A program made the translations under genes and the position numbers. From the NCBI GenBank assembly GCA_002304935.1, contig DBPS01000015.1:1-6506 (forward strand): a DNA stretch of 6,506 nt. The letters are read 5' to 3'. Shown in pieces: positions 5,225 through 6,506 of this stretch. The notes under the pieces were generated by a model. It did not search any database, was not told where the DNA came from, and saw only the letters and a program-made list of their open reading frames with translations. The stretch is from Candidatus Humimicrobium oleiphilum (GTDB lineage Bacteria; Actinomycetota; Humimicrobiia; Humimicrobiales; Humimicrobiaceae). Position 1 is the first letter of the stretch, and each line of letters starts with the position of its first letter.

Positions 5225-6310
5225 ATGAAAATATATGTAATCATAATTATTGCCATTGTTATTATTGCAATTATTCTGGGAGTTATATTTTTAAAAAGAA
5301 ATAATAATCCAAGTGAGGAAAGAAGGGATAAAGTGTTAAATATCATTCCGGATTATAAAAACAGCAGATATAAAGAAATTTATCTGGCTGGAGGATGCTT
5401 CTGGGGAATTCAGGCATTTTTTGACAGAATTACCGGTATTGAATATACAAATGTGGGCTATGCAAACGGAGAGAGCGACAAAACAGACTATTATTCCCTA
5501 AAAGAAACAGGACATGCAGAAACAGTTTATATTGTTTATGACCCGGAGATAATATCTCTTGCTAAGCTTCTGAAATACTTTTATGAAGTAATCGAACCTA
5601 CTAGCCTTAACAGGCAGGGAAATGACCAGGGGATTCAGTACAGGACTGGAATCTATTATGTCGATGAGGAAGATAAAAGCATAATCGAAAAAGTGACTAC
5701 CGATGAACAGCTGAAATATAATGAAAAAATTGTTACAGAAATACAGCCTCTTAAGAATTACATTTTGGCTGAAGATTATCATCAGAATTATTTAGACATT
5801 AATCCGGGAGGATACTGCCATATCGATTTAAGCAGAATACCTAATGAAAAACCGAAAATCTATGCCTATAATTATCCCAAGCCTTCCCCTGATGAAATTA
5901 AAAATAAATTAACTAGCCTGCAGTTTGATATTACCCAGAAAGGAGCCACAGAATATGCTTTTGAAAATCAGTACTGGAATAATAAGGAAGAGGGGCTTTA
6001 TGTGGATATAGTTACTGGTGAGCCTTTGTTTTTATCGACAGATAAGTTTGATTCCGGAACAGGATGGCCATCCTTCACAAGACCGGTACAGTGGGATGTT
6101 GTAACTTATAGTTCAGATATGTCAGCAGGAATGGAAAGAATAGAAGTAAGAAGCAGGAGCGGGAACAGCCACCTCGGCCATTTATTCTATGACGGTCCTG
6201 TGGCAGAAGGAGGGCTTCGATATTGCATAAACAGCGGAGCACTGGACTTTATACGAGTAGGTGAACTTGAAAAAAGAGGATATTCAGACTTTATAGTTCT
6301 ATTTAGTTAA
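5225..6310 (+). CDS. msrAB: Membrane-anchored fused methionine sulfoxide reductase MsrA-MsrB, 361 aa
   Basis: Repairs oxidised methionine in proteins: the MsrA domain reduces the S-sulfoxide and MsrB the R-sulfoxide. Residues 3-23 are a very Ile-rich membrane segment with no lipobox, so the enzyme is probably anchored and may act outside the cytoplasm; basic residues lie on both sides, so orientation is not certain. MsrA (about 50-205) has GGCFWG (56-61, catalytic Cys58), GHAET (96-100), the PTSLNRQGNDQGIQYRTG block (125-142) and GYCHIDL (196-202), whose Cys198 may be the resolving Cys. MsrB (about 223-355) has TQKGATEYAF, GLYVDIVTGEPLF, SGTGWPSF (277-284), EVRS, SHLGHLFYDGP and RYCINS with catalytic Cys334. 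These three are the only cysteines. The Zn-binding CxxC pairs are absent, and Thr279 occupies the position where 2-Cys MsrB enzymes carry the resolving Cys. The ATG at 5225 follows a strong SD. The gene diverges from pckG; its own promoter was not identified. Confidence 0.95.
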   Translation: MKIYVIIIIAIVIIAIILGVIFLKRNNNPSEERRDKVLNIIPDYKNSRYKEIYLAGGCFWGIQAFFDRITGIEYTNVGYANGESDKTDYYSLKETGHAETVYIVYDPEIISLAKLLKYFYEVIEPTSLNRQGNDQGIQYRTGIYYVDEEDKSIIEKVTTDEQLKYNEKIVTEIQPLKNYILAEDYHQNYLDINPGGYCHIDLSRIPNEKPKIYAYNYPKPSPDEIKNKLTSLQFDITQKGATEYAFENQYWNNKEEGLYVDIVTGEPLFLSTDKFDSGTGWPSFTRPVQWDVVTYSSDMSAGMERIEVRSRSGNSHLGHLFYDGPVAEGGLRYCINSGALDFIRVGELEKRGYSDFIVLFS

Positions 6311-6338
6311 AAACAACTTGTATGTTTTTGGAATATAA

Positions 6339-6423
6339 AATCAGCCAGGCTTATCTGAAAATTTATTTTATGAGTTTAGAATTAATTAACCAGTTTCCAT
6401 GCTGAAGAAGACCCCGGCTGATT
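6339..6423. repeat. Inverted repeat spanning the end of the carbohydrate-binding gene
   Basis: AATCAGCC (6339-6346) and GGCTGATT (6416-6423) are exact reverse complements 69 bases apart; the right copy lies within the CBM coding sequence. The convergent spacer 6311-6381 shows only a weak hairpin (TCAG/CTGA flanked by AT-rich pairs) and no strong terminator. The repeat may be chance. Confidence 0.2.
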
Positions 6424-6506
6424 GTTTTGGGTGTAATGTTTTGCAATATATTCTCTGCCTTCATATATAACTGTATCATTTTTATTGTATACATTAAAAA
6501 ATCTCC
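6382..6506 (-). CDS. C-terminus of a secreted protein ending in a family 5/12 carbohydrate-binding module (partial)
   Basis: The last 40 codons of a minus-strand gene that enters from beyond the right edge; its TAA is at 6384-6382. The visible peptide includes NDTVIYEGREYIAKHYTQNN and then QPGSSSAWKLVN. This fits the CBM5/12 (chitin-binding type 3) consensus of a V-x-Y-x-G-x-x-Y-x-A-K strand pair, a turn with Q-P-G-S-S and a closing Trp. Such modules bind chitin or cellulose through exposed aromatic residues. They usually sit at the C-terminus of secreted chitinases, other glycosidases, lytic polysaccharide oxidases or proteases. The catalytic part is outside the window, so the enzyme class is unknown. 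It converges with msrAB, 71 bases from that gene's stop. The frame is too short to stand out by length, but the motif match is good. Confidence 0.75.
   Translation of the reverse strand, partial: RFFNVYNKNDTVIYEGREYIAKHYTQNNQPGSSSAWKLVN

Noticed and set aside
5498..5782. A 94-codon minus-strand frame inside msrAB
   Set aside because: It is antisense to the MsrA domain; its Phe/Ile richness simply mirrors Lys/Glu/Asn/Tyr codons on the coding strand.
6311..6381. An intrinsic terminator after msrAB
   Set aside because: Only 4-base GC-containing stems with AT-rich flanks can be drawn and there is no clean T-tract, so it was not annotated.
1..6506. CRISPR arrays, tRNA or rRNA genes, and complete insertion sequences
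   Set aside because: No regularly spaced repeats, cloverleaf-like segments, rRNA-like blocks or transposase frames were seen on either strand.

Overview
The window reads as bacterial DNA. Genes are densely packed on both strands, Shine-Dalgarno (SD) sites are clear, there is an intrinsic terminator with a GNRA-like loop, and sigma-70-like promoter boxes are visible. TGA and TAA are both used as ordinary stops. Composition is AT-rich. By hand count the right half is near 40% GC where sampled, and much of the left half is 20-30%. The content (a GTP-type PEP carboxykinase related to the archaeal branch, a membrane-anchored MsrAB, and a secreted carbohydrate-binding protein) would suit a low-GC, probably anaerobic or fermentative bacterium. 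I cannot name a phylum from the sequence alone.

Left part (1-2270) looks accessory. It opens inside a large restriction-modification protein of the single-chain Type IIG/Type ISP kind. Only the end of the methyltransferase domain, the target-recognition domain and the C-terminal specificity region are present. A strong hairpin terminator follows. Next comes a short GC-rich patch that may be the tail of a decayed minus-strand gene. After that lies a small minus-strand gene for a solitary PBECR-type (Barnase/EndoU/ColicinE5-D/RelE-like) nuclease-fold protein. About 220 bases of very AT-rich non-coding DNA separate this from the next block.

Right part (2279-6506) looks like core genome. A TPM-domain membrane protein on the plus strand converges, with a 4-base gap, on pckG on the minus strand. 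pckG encodes a divergent PEP carboxykinase and is read from a near-consensus promoter. Divergent from pckG is msrAB, a membrane-anchored fused methionine sulfoxide reductase. At the right edge, on the minus strand, is the last 40 codons of a gene ending in a family 5/12 carbohydrate-binding module. This is probably the C-terminus of a secreted chitinase-like or other polysaccharide-active enzyme.

These genes do not form one pathway. pckG and msrAB share a divergent promoter region, so co-regulation is possible but unproven. The restriction-modification gene and the PBECR gene may belong to one defence or mobile-element-derived patch. Their adjacency is suggestive only, since they converge and are separated by a terminator. 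I found no CRISPR array, tRNA, rRNA or complete insertion sequence. No clearly new multi-gene system is visible. The most unusual items are the solitary PBECR gene, the divergent nucleotide site of the PEPCK, the AT-rich recognition domain, and the small GC-rich block at 1555-1614.
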